Shown piece by piece: positions 53,915-63,358 of a stretch of 64,000 nt of DNA (positions within the stretch are counted from its first letter, which is position 1; every line of letters begins with the position of its first letter). Source of the DNA: JBAYIE01 sp965279165 (lineage in GTDB: Bacteria > Bacteroidota > Bacteroidia > UKL13-3). Location: NCBI GenBank assembly GCA_965279165.1, contig OZ257140.1, positions 2,666,001 through 2,730,000 on the forward strand. The letters run 5' to 3'. Below the pieces are notes generated by a model. The model was not told the origin of the DNA. It made no database searches and saw nothing but the letters and a program-made list of their open reading frames with translations. The translations under genes were made by a program, and so were the position numbers.

Positions 53915-56095
53915 ATGAATACCGATTCTGAAAACGAACCATTCAACCTTGCAGCTGAGGTTGTAAATTTTACCAACCGTAACTTATTTCTAACTGGAAA
54001 AGCAGGAACAGGGAAAACAACTTTCCTTAAATACATCCGGGAACAATCAAGTAAAAACACCGTTGTTGTGGCACCAACCGGAGTTGCAGCCATTAATGCC
54101 GGTGGTGTTACGATGCATTCTTTTTTTCAATTACCTTTTATTCCTTATGTGCCACAAGAAACAAGGATTTTTAACCATACGGCAACGGTGGATCGTCATG
54201 CACTGATAAAGAATATCCGTTTTGGCAAAGAGAAACTGGATATTATCCATGGACTGGATTTGTTGATAATTGATGAGGTGAGTATGCTTAGGGCAGATAT
54301 GCTGGATGCGATGGATGAGATTCTACGACATTTCAGGCACAAACGGAATTTGCCTTTTGGAGGCGTTCAAGTTTTGTTTATTGGAGATTTATTTCAATTG
54401 CCACCGGTTGTGAGTGATAACGAATGGCCATTATTGAAAGATTATTATGAAAGTCCTTTTTTCTTTAGTGCCAAAGTTATAAAAGATAATCCTCCGGTTT
54501 TTATTGAGCTTAAGAAAATATACCGACAAAAGGAAGAGCAGTTTATTCATTTGTTGAATCAAATACGGAACAACAACATGTCGGAAATTGACTTTGAATT
54601 ACTCAATCAACGATACCGATCCAATAATTCCGAAGGAGCTGAAAATGGAATCACACTTACCACTCATAATTATATGGCCGATAAAATCAACCAATCGGAA
54701 TTGCAAAAACTTGGAGGGAAGCTGCATCAGTTTTCGGGTGAGATTAAAGGTGATTTCTCAGAAAAATCGCTACCTACCGAAATGCAATTGTCGTTAAAGG
54801 AAGGAGCACAAATTATGTTTCTTAAAAATGACAGCGATCCAAGTAAACGTTATTATAATGGAAAACTCGCAACTGTTAAAAGCCTTTCCTCAGATAAAAT
54901 AACCGTAGTATTAGCCGATAGTGAAGTGGAAATGGATTTGGAAAAGGAGAAATGGAGTAATATTAAATATGGATTTAACAAAGAAACCAATTCGATTGAA
55001 GAAGAAGAGTTGGGTAGCTTTACGCAATTTCCGGTACGATTAGCTTGGGCAATTACCATTCATAAAAGCCAGGGATTAACTTTTGATAAAGTGGTAATCG
55101 ATGCAGGTTCATCGTTTGCGGCCGGACAGGTGTATGTAGCTTTAAGCAGATGCAGGACTTTGGATGGAATAATTTTATTATCGAAGATTTTCCCAAAGAG
55201 TTTGCATCATGATGAACGTATCGTGCAATTTTCTGCACGTGAAAATAAAGAAGATGAAGTTTATCAATTGCTTGAAAAGGAGAAACCATTATTTGCGGCG
55301 CAATTGTTAATACGAACATTTGACTGGAGTAAATTGGTAGTAGAAGTACATCGGTTTGATGAGTTAACGGCAGAAAAAAAGATTCCGGAAAAAGAAGTGG
55401 TAAAGGCTACTACTTTTGGACTAACTGAAATCATCAAAAAACAACAGGATTTTGCCGATCGTTTTGTGGTGCAATTAAACCAGCTTTTACAAGAAAGCAC
55501 AGTAAATGGGGAGCTTTTAAATGAAAGGGTAGTAAAGGCAAAATCTTTTTTTATTCAATCCCTTCAAACGGAAATATTAAAACCATTACAAAACATACAA
55601 CTATTGTTAAAAGGTAAGAAGCAAATCAAGCAATACCTAAGAGCTATTACGGAACTGGAAGATGTTATTTGGGGTAAGTTACATTTGATTCAAAGTGTAA
55701 CACTTGGTGATTTTAAATTTGAAGTTCCGGGATTGGAAAAACGCGTAAAGAAAACTACAGAGAAAAACGCGAAAGTAGTGAAGGGGGAGAGTAAAGCCGT
55801 AACACTGGAAATGTATAAACAAGGAATGAATGCACAAGAAATTGCTACGCAGCGTGGTTATGCAATTACAACCATTGAAGGCCACTTAGCCGAATTTGTT
55901 GGTACAGGTGAAGTAAACGTGTATGACTTTGTGAGTGATGAATGGATAGAAAAAATAAAAGTAGTTATGGAGAAATTAGATGATACATCATTGACTTCCT
56001 TAAAACAGGCTTTAGGAGAGGATATTTCTTACGGGCAATTACGAGTGGGATTGAATTTTATCAAATCAATAAGTGAAAAGCCGGTGAATGCATGA
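53915..56095 (+). CDS. PIF1-like helicase with C-terminal helix-turn-helix
   Basis: 726 aa. Walker A LTGKAGTGKTTFLKYI (residues 25-40), GGVTMHSFFQLPFIPY, Walker B LLIIDEVSMLRADMLDAMDE, QVLFIGDLFQLPPVV and the C-terminal RecA motif AITIHKSQGLTFDKVVID with AALSRCRTLDG-type VALSRCRTLDGI. From about residue 620 a basic linker leads to an HTH domain (LEMYKQGMNAQEIATQRGYAITTIEGHLAEF). PIF1 helicases unwind G-quadruplexes and stalled forks; the HTH is a typical Bacteroidota addition. Confidence 0.9.
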   Translation: MNTDSENEPFNLAAEVVNFTNRNLFLTGKAGTGKTTFLKYIREQSSKNTVVVAPTGVAAINAGGVTMHSFFQLPFIPYVPQETRIFNHTATVDRHALIKNIRFGKEKLDIIHGLDLLIIDEVSMLRADMLDAMDEILRHFRHKRNLPFGGVQVLFIGDLFQLPPVVSDNEWPLLKDYYESPFFFSAKVIKDNPPVFIELKKIYRQKEEQFIHLLNQIRNNNMSEIDFELLNQRYRSNNSEGAENGITLTTHNYMADKINQSELQKLGGKLHQFSGEIKGDFSEKSLPTEMQLSLKEGAQIMFLKNDSDPSKRYYNGKLATVKSLSSDKITVVLADSEVEMDLEKEKWSNIKYGFNKETNSIEEEELGSFTQFPVRLAWAITIHKSQGLTFDKVVIDAGSSFAAGQVYVALSRCRTLDGIILLSKIFPKSLHHDERIVQFSARENKEDEVYQLLEKEKPLFAAQLLIRTFDWSKLVVEVHRFDELTAEKKIPEKEVVKATTFGLTEIIKKQQDFADRFVVQLNQLLQESTVNGELLNERVVKAKSFFIQSLQTEILKPLQNIQLLLKGKKQIKQYLRAITELEDVIWGKLHLIQSVTLGDFKFEVPGLEKRVKKTTEKNAKVVKGESKAVTLEMYKQGMNAQEIATQRGYAITTIEGHLAEFVGTGEVNVYDFVSDEWIEKIKVVMEKLDDTSLTSLKQALGEDISYGQLRVGLNFIKSISEKPVNA

Positions 56096-56229
56096 TCACC
56101 GTTCACAGTTCACGGATCACGGTTCACGGATCACAGTTGACGGATCACGGATCACGGATCACAGATTACATTTCACGTTTACGGATCACTGTTAACTAAT
56201 CTCTGTTCCCTAACCACTGTTCCCTAATT
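56096..56229 (-). repeat. Tandem repeat tail continuous with the kdsA 3' end
   Basis: On the kdsA strand AACAGTAATTAG (coding end with stop) is followed by GGAACAGTGGTTAG, GGAACAGAGATTAG, TTAACAGTGATCC and then many GTGATCC/GTGAACC units to the helicase stop. Stop codons lie in all frames. The kdsA C-terminal residues LGNSN are encoded by the first repeat unit. Confidence 0.75.
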
Positions 56230-57036
56230 ACTGTTCCCTAATCCCTTTCCCCTAAATTTCACCACACAATCTTCCAGCAGTGCTTTAAACTCATGCAATG
56301 GAATCATATTGGGACCATCGCTCAAAGCCATATCCGGATTTTCGTGAACTTCAAAAAAGAATCCATCAGATCCAACTGCTGCTGCTGCTTTGGTGATATA
56401 AGGGGCATATTCGCGATTACCGCCACTTTTCCCACCTAAACCACCGGGACGTTGTAAACTGTGTGTAACATCCATGCAAACAGGGTAACCAAAGGTTTTC
56501 ATGTCGATGAGATTTCGGAAATCAACCACAAGGTTATTGTATCCAAACATGGTTCCTCTTTCGGTTAATATGATTTGTTTGTTTCCTGTAGATTCAATTT
56601 TTGAAACAGCATGTTTCATGTCCATGCCGGAAAGGAATTGTGCTTTCTTAACATTGATTATTCTTCCGGTATTGGCTGATTCTACCAGTAAATCGGTTTG
56701 CCGACAGAGAAATGCGGGTATTTGTAAAATGTCAGCTACTTCAGCTATTTGTTTTGCTTGATGACTTTCATGAATATCGGTTACAATTGGCAATCCAAAT
56801 GTATCCTTTACTTTTTGGAGTATTCTTAATCCTTCCTTTATACCCGGTCCTCTATACGAATCAACGGAAGTGCGATTTGCCTTATCAAAGGAGGCTTTAA
56901 AAATGTAGGTGAACTTTAATTCTTCCGCAATGATCGAAATTTTCTCTGCTAGGTTCATTATCATGCTTTCGTTCTCAATTACACATGGTCCGGAAAGCAG
57001 AAAGGTATTGGATTTTATTTTATCGTATAAAGTCAT
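56224..57036 (-). CDS. kdsA: 3-deoxy-8-phosphooctulonate synthase
   Basis: 270 aa from the ATG at 57036 (MTLYDKIKSN). FLLSGPCVIENESM, FKASFDKANRTSVDSYRGPGIKEGL and ILTERGTMFGYNNLVVDFRNL are the KDO8P synthase motifs; the Asn/Gly-rich end is normal until LGNSN, which reads into a tandem repeat. The enzyme condenses PEP with arabinose-5-phosphate for KDO, needed for lipid A core. It lies 10 bp after kdsD, its substrate maker, so both are one unit. Confidence 0.96.
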   Translation of the reverse strand: MTLYDKIKSNTFLLSGPCVIENESMIMNLAEKISIIAEELKFTYIFKASFDKANRTSVDSYRGPGIKEGLRILQKVKDTFGLPIVTDIHESHQAKQIAEVADILQIPAFLCRQTDLLVESANTGRIINVKKAQFLSGMDMKHAVSKIESTGNKQIILTERGTMFGYNNLVVDFRNLIDMKTFGYPVCMDVTHSLQRPGGLGGKSGGNREYAPYITKAAAAVGSDGFFFEVHENPDMALSDGPNMIPLHEFKALLEDCVVKFRGKGLGNSN

Positions 57037-57046
57037 TTTGAAATAA

Positions 57047-58003
57047 TTATAAGGATACATTGTAAATCTGAACTACGCCTGTAAGTTTTCCTTTCTCGCC
57101 AACCAACAGTGAAGTTATTTTATGTTCATTCATAAGTTCTTCTGCCTCTGCCATCATCATATTCTTGCTGATGATTCGGGGTTTTGAAGTCATGATTTCT
57201 CTGGCTTTCATTGTTACCAGTTTTGCTTCGTATTTGTCCATGGCACGGCGTAAATCGCCATCCGTAATCACACCTTTAATTATTCCATTATCAACAACAA
57301 CAGCCAAGCCTAAACGACCGGAACTTATGATAGCAATAACTTGTTTGATTCCATCTTCCGGTTTTACAATAGGAAGTTTCTCTTTGCGCATACAACTTTC
57401 AACGGTAGTTAACAACCTGCGACCCAAGCTTCCTCCCGGATGAAATTGAGCAAAATCTTTTGGTTGGAAATTACGGGCTTTCATCAATGCCACTGCCAAT
57501 GCATCACCCATGGCTAAGGTTGCAGTTGTTGAGGAAGTAGGAGCGAGTTCAAGTGGACAAGCTTCCTTGTAAACTTTTACATTTAAATGGGCATCAGAAT
57601 TGATTGCCAGTGTTGATTTTTTATTGCCACTCATTCCTATTAACGGGATTTTGTGGGCTTTTATAAAAGGAATTATTTTAAGTAGTTCTTCTGTTTCACC
57701 TGAATAAGAAATGCCAATAAAAACATCTTCTTTTTTTACCATTCCAAGGTCGCCATGGAATGCTTCCACCGGGTGCATAAACATGCTGGGCGTGCCTGTA
57801 CTGGCAAATGTAGCAGCCATTTTACGGCCAATTAATCCGGATTTTCCAACCCCACTGATAACCAACCTTCCTTTGCTTTTTAGGATAGCATCAACCGCAT
57901 AAATAAATTGTTCATCCAGTTGTTTGGATAAATCTGAAATGCTTTTTGCCTCGATTTGGAACACTTCTTTGGCGTAGTCGATATAAGTGTTATTCTTATT
58001 CAT
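57047..58003 (-). CDS. kdsD: KpsF/GutQ-family arabinose-5-phosphate isomerase
   Basis: 318 aa from the ATG at 58003 (MNKNNTYIDYAKEVF); the frame stays open further upstream but that part overlaps the MFS gene. N-terminal SIS domain (GRLVISGVGKSGLIGRKMAATFASTGTPSMF, FIGISYSGETEELLKIIPFI) and two CBS domains (from about residue 200: SGRLGLAVVVDNGIIKGVITDGDLRRAM). It isomerises ribulose-5-phosphate for KdsA. Followed 10 bp later by kdsA. Confidence 0.95.
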   Translation of the reverse strand: MNKNNTYIDYAKEVFQIEAKSISDLSKQLDEQFIYAVDAILKSKGRLVISGVGKSGLIGRKMAATFASTGTPSMFMHPVEAFHGDLGMVKKEDVFIGISYSGETEELLKIIPFIKAHKIPLIGMSGNKKSTLAINSDAHLNVKVYKEACPLELAPTSSTTATLAMGDALAVALMKARNFQPKDFAQFHPGGSLGRRLLTTVESCMRKEKLPIVKPEDGIKQVIAIISSGRLGLAVVVDNGIIKGVITDGDLRRAMDKYEAKLVTMKAREIMTSKPRIISKNMMMAEAEELMNEHKITSLLVGEKGKLTGVVQIYNVSL

Positions 58004-58038
58004 TGGGCACGAAAATAAAGCATTTACATGAATGCAAC

Positions 58039-59277
58039 TCAGTATTGGAAAGTTTTCAGGGTTTTTCCTTTCCAGTTTGTGAAACCTACCACTAGCAAAG
58101 TCATGCATCCCCCGAAAACAACGGATGGAACCAGGCCCATAAGTCTTGCGGCAGTTCCACTTTCAAATGCCCCAATTTCGTTGGATGAACCAATAAACAT
58201 GGTATTAACAGCCGAAACCCTACCCCGCATATGATCCGGAGTTTGCAGTTGAAGGATATTTCCTCTGATTACAACACTTATGCTATCAAACGCACCGCTC
58301 GCAAATAATAAAATAAGGGAAAGGTAAAAAGAGGTGCTTAGACCGAAACCAATCATGCATACTCCGAATGCAGCTACCGATATCAGCAATAATTTTCCAG
58401 GATATTGGGGAGGTTTGCGAAATGAAATCCAGATCATGGTTAGGCTGGCACCAAGAGAAGGCGCAGCTCGCATCAAGCCTAGACCTTCGGCACCAACAAA
58501 CAAAATTTTGTCGGCAAAAACCGGGAGTAAAGCAACTGCACCGCCAAATAATACCGCAAATAAATCAAGTGAAATGGCACTCAGCATTATTTTATTATGA
58601 AACACAAAACGAATGCCTTCTTTTAATCGGATTGCAATAGAATCATTGTTTAACAAAGGCATAATTGGTTTGGGTTTGATAGCAAACATGGCTGCCATGG
58701 CCAGTAAGGTAAATCCCAATACAAATAAAAAGGTAAAGGTTATACCAATCCAGGCATACAATATTCCGCCTAATGCCGGACCAATAATGGCAGCAATTTG
58801 CCAGGCTGAACTATTCCATGTAGAAGCAAAGGTAAGTTGGTCGCGGTTTACCAATTGCGATAAAAAGGAGAAGCCGGTTGGCGCATAAAATCCACGTGCA
58901 AAACCACTGATAAAAATAAAAAGGTACATGTATTTTACACTGATACCGCTGCCAATACCAATGATAAAAATATCGGAAGAAACCAATGCTAGTCCGGCCG
59001 AACATAGTATCATAACCAACATCGAGCGAATCATAATTTTCCGTTTGCTGCTGATGTCGGCGATATGCCCAGCATACAACGCAATACTTAATGCCGGTAA
59101 GGCTTCCGCCAAACCTATCAGGCCAAGAGAAAAGGGGTCTTGCATTAATTTAAATATTTGCCATCCTACTACTACAGCCTGGATTTGCAGGGCAATGGTG
59201 AGAAAGAAACGGGTAGTTAAAAAGAGTTTGAACTCTTTGTTTTGCAATGCCACATATAAATTTGATTTACCTGTCAT
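58039..59277 (-). CDS. MFS transporter
   Basis: 412 aa from the ATG at 59277 (MTGKSNLYVALQNKEF); an ATG at 59310 would overlap the PIN gene by 44 bp, while this one overlaps by 11 bp. Twelve hydrophobic segments. AGHIADISSKRKIMIRSM fits MFS loop 2-3 and PDHMRGRVSAVNTMFIGSSNEIGAFESG is the EntS/MFS multidrug-type loop 10-11. Substrate unknown; an exporter is likely. It sits between the toxin-antitoxin pair and kdsD on the same strand. Confidence 0.9.
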   Translation of the reverse strand: MTGKSNLYVALQNKEFKLFLTTRFFLTIALQIQAVVVGWQIFKLMQDPFSLGLIGLAEALPALSIALYAGHIADISSKRKIMIRSMLVMILCSAGLALVSSDIFIIGIGSGISVKYMYLFIFISGFARGFYAPTGFSFLSQLVNRDQLTFASTWNSSAWQIAAIIGPALGGILYAWIGITFTFLFVLGFTLLAMAAMFAIKPKPIMPLLNNDSIAIRLKEGIRFVFHNKIMLSAISLDLFAVLFGGAVALLPVFADKILFVGAEGLGLMRAAPSLGASLTMIWISFRKPPQYPGKLLLISVAAFGVCMIGFGLSTSFYLSLILLFASGAFDSISVVIRGNILQLQTPDHMRGRVSAVNTMFIGSSNEIGAFESGTAARLMGLVPSVVFGGCMTLLVVGFTNWKGKTLKTFQY

Positions 59278-59692
59278 TTTTAAAATGCTTTTCAATAAAG
59301 CTTTTAGCATTTAAAACTTCAATTTCTGAAAAATGAAAATCCGCTTCGTTTTCGGTTAGTATGCAGGTACATTTACTATGGATAGCAGCATAATATTCAA
59401 GGCCATCTTCAAAATCGGATATGGCTTTATTTGCTAATGTTTTTTTTACTGTTTCAACATCACTAGTTGCAATTTGAATTTTGTTACATAAAATATCCAT
59501 TTTTTTAAAAGCAAGTTTTCGACCACTTTTCTTTTCTGCAAAATAAAAAGCAATAGCCAAACAAATAGGCGAGGTATAAAGTTGGTATTTAGGTTGATCA
59601 GCCAGACTTAATATTCGGGAGGAATAAGAAAACGTAGGGTATTCTTTATTAAGTACCGAAATTAAAATATTGGCATCAAGAAAAACATGCAT
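59267..59692 (-). CDS. PIN-domain toxin (VapC-like RNase)
   Basis: 141 aa. The three acidic positions of PIN ribonucleases are visible: VFLDANILISVLN at the start, SDFEDGLEYYAAI in the middle and TENEADFHFSEIEV near the end, with a Thr/Asn-rich edge. It starts at the last base of the antitoxin stop (ATG/TAA overlap), typical of TA pairs. Target RNA unknown. Confidence 0.9.
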   Translation of the reverse strand: MHVFLDANILISVLNKEYPTFSYSSRILSLADQPKYQLYTSPICLAIAFYFAEKKSGRKLAFKKMDILCNKIQIATSDVETVKKTLANKAISDFEDGLEYYAAIHSKCTCILTENEADFHFSEIEVLNAKSFIEKHFKNDR

Positions 59693-59949
59693 TACTTTTT
59701 GGATTTAAAGTATGCATCCCTGAGCGATTTTCGTTTTTGAGATTTGGTTTGGTAACTGGCATTCCCTTCGGCAACAGCCTGAACCCAATCAGACACCGGT
59801 AAATCTTCTAAGGATTTATAATTGCCGCTTGTGATTTGAGCCAATAAAAATTCAGTTAGCCTAGATAAGCTCATGTTGTTTTTATCTGCAAATCGTTTTG
59901 CCTTATGAATTATATCTGCATTAAAGCTTAAGGTAACCTTGGCATCCAT
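59692..59949 (-). CDS. Antitoxin of the PIN toxin, DUF6364-like ribbon-helix-helix
   Basis: 85 aa. VTLSFNADIIHKAKRFADKNNMSLSRLTEFLLAQI has the strand-helix-helix layout of RHH/DUF6364 antitoxins; the C-terminal half (LPVSDWVQAVAEGNASYQTKSQKRKSLRDAYFKSKK) is basic and probably wraps the toxin. First gene of the unit, coupled to the PIN gene by 1-bp overlap. A palindrome in its promoter fits autoregulation. Confidence 0.85.
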   Translation of the reverse strand: MDAKVTLSFNADIIHKAKRFADKNNMSLSRLTEFLLAQITSGNYKSLEDLPVSDWVQAVAEGNASYQTKSQKRKSLRDAYFKSKK

Positions 59950-59967
59950 GATAGATAATTTATACTA

Positions 59968-59992
59968 CAAATATATATTTTATATACGTATA
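59968..59992 (-). promoter_or_regulatory. Promoter and operator of the toxin-antitoxin unit
   Basis: TATATTTG (-7) at 59968-59975 on the minus strand lies about 20 nt before the antitoxin ATG; the 10-bp palindrome TATACGTATA at 59983-59992 sits between the -7 and -33 positions, where a RHH repressor would block polymerase. The whole fits in the 45 bp between the genes. Confidence 0.55.
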
Positions 59993-59994
59993 AA

Positions 59995-62664
59995 CTAATT
60001 TTTAAACATTTTTTTTCTGCCAAATTCTAATATAGCATCAATGAATTCATAAGGCTTATAATTGTTGAGTGCACATTGGTGAAATATAGCAGTAGCCGGC
60101 GTCATACCGGGTAATGAATTCACTTCGATGAATACCACCTCCGGATTGTTTTTTTTGTCGATTCGGACAAATGCATCTATTCTGCAATAACCTTCAACAC
60201 CCAATACTTTAGCGCCATCAACTAACACTTTCTGTACCTGTGTGCTTATTTTATTTCTGATGGCAATATTATTATGGAATCGTGCCGGGGTAATATTTTG
60301 TCCTTGACCGGCTAAGAACTTTTCTTCCAGTGATAAAATATCTCCTCCTGCTAATGCTTCGGATGGTTCGAATGATTCAAATATTAATTTTCCATTCTTG
60401 TTGTAATCGGTTAGCATACCGCCCGTTATTTCCAGAAAATGCACGGCATTCTTTTTATCAATAAAACGCTCAATTAGGAAATATGACTTTTTAGGAAATT
60501 CTTCTTTCTCGCTTATGCCTAAATTAGTAGCCATTTCCTTCGTTAATTGTAGAGTAGGTCGAAAAACGCCTGCTGCATAATGTAGTAGTTCCGTTTTGTT
60601 TTTAATCTTCTTTACTGCCGAACTGCAACCATCGTCGGCCGGTTTAGCAATTAAAGGATATCCGATTGAGTGAATTTTTTCAATAATTTTATTTTGATTT
60701 TTTTCCCATTCAGCTTCAAACACGAGCATATGATCGGCAACTAAAAAGCCTTTCTTTCTAAGCAGTTCATTCGTGTCGAATTTGTTGATGGTTATTTGTG
60801 AGCTTTCAACACCAGAACCGTTAAATGGAATTTTATATTTGATCAATTCTTTCTGCACTGTTCCGTCTTCGCCGGGTCTTCCATGCAGTGCTATGAAAAC
60901 GGAATCACATTTTTTGGAGAGTTCTTTATAAGAAATTTCAGTGGGTGCAAAAAGGTTATTTTGTTCACCATAAGTTTCAATTATCGATTTACATTCTTTT
61001 ATTATTTTGTTGACTATGGCAGGTCTTTTAAAATGAAATACTTTTTCTCGAATATCATCTGCATTGTCTTTTAACATCACATTAATAGGTATGAGATGCA
61101 GGCTATGGGTGATTTCATTGCCCGTTACAAATACCGGAAACGGTAGGTATTTAGGTGATGAAGCTAGTTTTTCATAAATATTACGACCACTTTCCACCGA
61201 AATATGTCTTTCGGTAGAGTAACCTCCCATTAAAACTGCGACTCTTTTTTTGCGTGTTACTTGCAACTTGTTACCCGATATTTTTTTATCGAGATGTAGT
61301 AACATTTTTTGTAAATCGGTATGTTGTGGCAAAGTATTAATACGTTCCATTAACGACGTACGAATGATGAAAGTAAGGAATTGGGAAGGATTTAATCCGA
61401 TTTCTGCAGCTTGGTGAAAGAAGAAGGAAGATGGCATCATGCCGGAAGTTGTATTGGGGTCATTTAAAAATATTTTACCATCATGGCGGATAAACCCATC
61501 TATACGAGCATACACATTAAATTTGAAATAAGTAAAAAGTTTTTGGCACTCTGATCGTATTTCCTCGATTTTATTATCGGGTAAATCAATGGGAGTAACT
61601 TTTCGGGAAAGTCCGGGTAAATATTTAGAACGGTAATCATATACTTCCTGCCCTTTTACAATTTCAGTAGGAGGTAAGGCAATTGCTTTACCTTTTTCAT
61701 TTTTCACTACAATACATGAAAATTCACGCCCGTTTATAAACTCTTCTATGAGGCATTCAGTTTCACTGCTTAAGCTTTCGAGTACGATACTTTTGGAGGT
61801 TTTGAATTCTTTTTTGATAACGGATATTAGTTCGTCCGGATGGTAAATTGTTTTATGGTTAATGATAACAGGAAGAGAAATTCCTTCCTTTACATCAGCC
61901 ATTCGTTGGATAAAAGAAATCTGCTCTGATGTCGTTAATGTATTCCAGTGATCCTTGGTAAGTGTTAGCATAAAGAAACTTTTGTTCACTGCAGTTTCAA
62001 ATGCCTTAAAATCCGAATTCGACTGCACCGAAACCCCAACAGAAGAGCCTTGGTTAGCAGGTTTAATAACAAAAGGAGTTGCAACTGTTTCCAATACATG
62101 TTGGAATATTTTCCTTCTGTTTCCCGTCATCCAATCATTTTTTAAAATGGATGTCCAAAGCGGGCTATCAAATCCAGCCGATTGCATCCAAGTTTTTTGT
62201 ATCTTTTTATGCATTCCTAGAGCAGAAGGCAAGATGCCGGAACCGGTATATGGAATTTGCATCCATTCGAGTAATCCCTGGATGGTACCATCTTCCCCAA
62301 AACTTCCATGTAAAGCAAGGAAAGCTATGTCGATATGCTTTTTTAAATTTTCGGGATGAATTACTTTCCCCAAGGCATGCGCCATCTTTTGGCCATTATC
62401 TAAATAAGCTTCCGGTATGCTTTCGGCATATATTTGAATATTATTTTTAGAGGATTTAAGAAACGCCACCGGTGGATAGAAATCACGAATACTACCTTTG
62501 TAAATTAAATGCCAATCAAGTAGGATAAAATTATTGAAACTATCCACAAAAATAGGAACGGCCTCAAATAAAGTTTTGTCGAGGTTATCATATACGGTGC
62601 GACCACCGGCGAAACTTACTTCCCTTTCACGGGAATTACCGCCAAAAAAAATGCCAACTTTCAT
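59995..62664 (-). CDS. Tandem D-Ala-D-Ala-ligase-like protein (two ATP-grasp ligase modules)
   Basis: 889 aa. Module 1 (about 1-465): GIFFGGNSREREVSFAGG, LALHGSFGEDGTIQGLLEW, PFVIKPANQGSSVGVSVQ, VYARIDGFIRHDGKIFLNDPNTTSGM. Module 2 (about 473-889): VAVLMGGYSTERHISVESG, IALHGRPGEDGTVQ, PLIAKPADDGCSS, CRIDAFVRIDKKNNPEVVFIEVNSLPGMTP. Both modules keep the Glu of E-R-x-x-S and the Mg ligands (E-x-N in module 2, D-x-N in module 1). Single Ddl is about 330 aa; each module has a roughly 90-120-aa insertion. It is not in a mur cluster. Substrate therefore open. Confidence 0.88.
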   Translation of the reverse strand: MKVGIFFGGNSREREVSFAGGRTVYDNLDKTLFEAVPIFVDSFNNFILLDWHLIYKGSIRDFYPPVAFLKSSKNNIQIYAESIPEAYLDNGQKMAHALGKVIHPENLKKHIDIAFLALHGSFGEDGTIQGLLEWMQIPYTGSGILPSALGMHKKIQKTWMQSAGFDSPLWTSILKNDWMTGNRRKIFQHVLETVATPFVIKPANQGSSVGVSVQSNSDFKAFETAVNKSFFMLTLTKDHWNTLTTSEQISFIQRMADVKEGISLPVIINHKTIYHPDELISVIKKEFKTSKSIVLESLSSETECLIEEFINGREFSCIVVKNEKGKAIALPPTEIVKGQEVYDYRSKYLPGLSRKVTPIDLPDNKIEEIRSECQKLFTYFKFNVYARIDGFIRHDGKIFLNDPNTTSGMMPSSFFFHQAAEIGLNPSQFLTFIIRTSLMERINTLPQHTDLQKMLLHLDKKISGNKLQVTRKKRVAVLMGGYSTERHISVESGRNIYEKLASSPKYLPFPVFVTGNEITHSLHLIPINVMLKDNADDIREKVFHFKRPAIVNKIIKECKSIIETYGEQNNLFAPTEISYKELSKKCDSVFIALHGRPGEDGTVQKELIKYKIPFNGSGVESSQITINKFDTNELLRKKGFLVADHMLVFEAEWEKNQNKIIEKIHSIGYPLIAKPADDGCSSAVKKIKNKTELLHYAAGVFRPTLQLTKEMATNLGISEKEEFPKKSYFLIERFIDKKNAVHFLEITGGMLTDYNKNGKLIFESFEPSEALAGGDILSLEEKFLAGQGQNITPARFHNNIAIRNKISTQVQKVLVDGAKVLGVEGYCRIDAFVRIDKKNNPEVVFIEVNSLPGMTPATAIFHQCALNNYKPYEFIDAILEFGRKKMFKN

Positions 62665-62716
62665 GTATTTGTCTTCTTTGCTTCGAATATAATAGGAATT
62701 ATTTCGACCGTATACT

Positions 62717-62724
62717 TAGATTTG
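62717..62724 (+). promoter_or_regulatory. -7 element for the thioredoxin-like gene
   Basis: TAGATTTG matches TAnnTTTG. Transcription from here would begin near 62731, so the ATG at 62722 is excluded and 62791 is favoured. Confidence 0.5.
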
Positions 62725-62790
62725 CACAAGTTTGGTACGATGTATGTATTTATTATCAAAGTTTTCTATTTTCACCACAAATTCCCACAT

Positions 62791-63294
62791 ATGAAAAAGT
62801 TACTTATTCTTTTAGTTTTGGCTTTCAATGGTTCAGTCATAATGGCTCAGAACGCACAAACAATGCCGGATATACAGTTAAAGGACGTAAACGGAAAAAC
62901 AATCAATACAGGCGATTACTCCAAAAATGGTAAAATTACCGTGGTGTCGTTTTGGGCAACATGGTGTACTCCATGTAAAAAAGAGCTGACCAATATAAAC
63001 GACAATATGTTAGAAGATTGGAAATCGAAATATGGGGTGGTACTGGTTGCTGTATGTACCGATAATGCCAGAAACGTACCAAAAGTAAAACCTTATGTAT
63101 CGGGTCAGGGATGGGAATTTGATGTGGTAATGGATGTAAATGAAGATTTAAAACGAGCCTTGAATGTGGTTACCATTCCACATACTTTTTTGTTTGATCA
63201 GAATGGTAAAATTGTGTATTCGCATAATGGTTATACCGAAGGGGATGAATTTGTGCTCGAGGAAAAGATTAAAGAACTGGCTGCAAAAAAGTAA
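62791..63294 (+). CDS. TlpA-like thioredoxin-fold protein, exported
   Basis: 167 aa from the ATG at 62791 (MKKLLILLVLAFNGSVIMAQN signal peptide). QTMPDIQLKDVNGKTINTGDYSKNGKITVVSFWATWCTPCKKELTNIND has the active-site CTPC, and LNVVTIPHTFLFDQNGKIVYSHNGYTEGDE the cis-Pro loop. Periplasmic reductant for disulfides or apocytochrome cysteines; it could serve the cytochrome c pathway, whose ccm genes are 13 kb away, but nothing links them directly. Divergent from the tandem ligase. Confidence 0.9.
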   Translation: MKKLLILLVLAFNGSVIMAQNAQTMPDIQLKDVNGKTINTGDYSKNGKITVVSFWATWCTPCKKELTNINDNMLEDWKSKYGVVLVAVCTDNARNVPKVKPYVSGQGWEFDVVMDVNEDLKRALNVVTIPHTFLFDQNGKIVYSHNGYTEGDEFVLEEKIKELAAKK

Positions 63295-63358
63295 AATAGA
63301 AATTACGCCTTATTTTTTTTGACTTTAACGAAATCTTCAAAGTTGTCGTTTAAGTATG

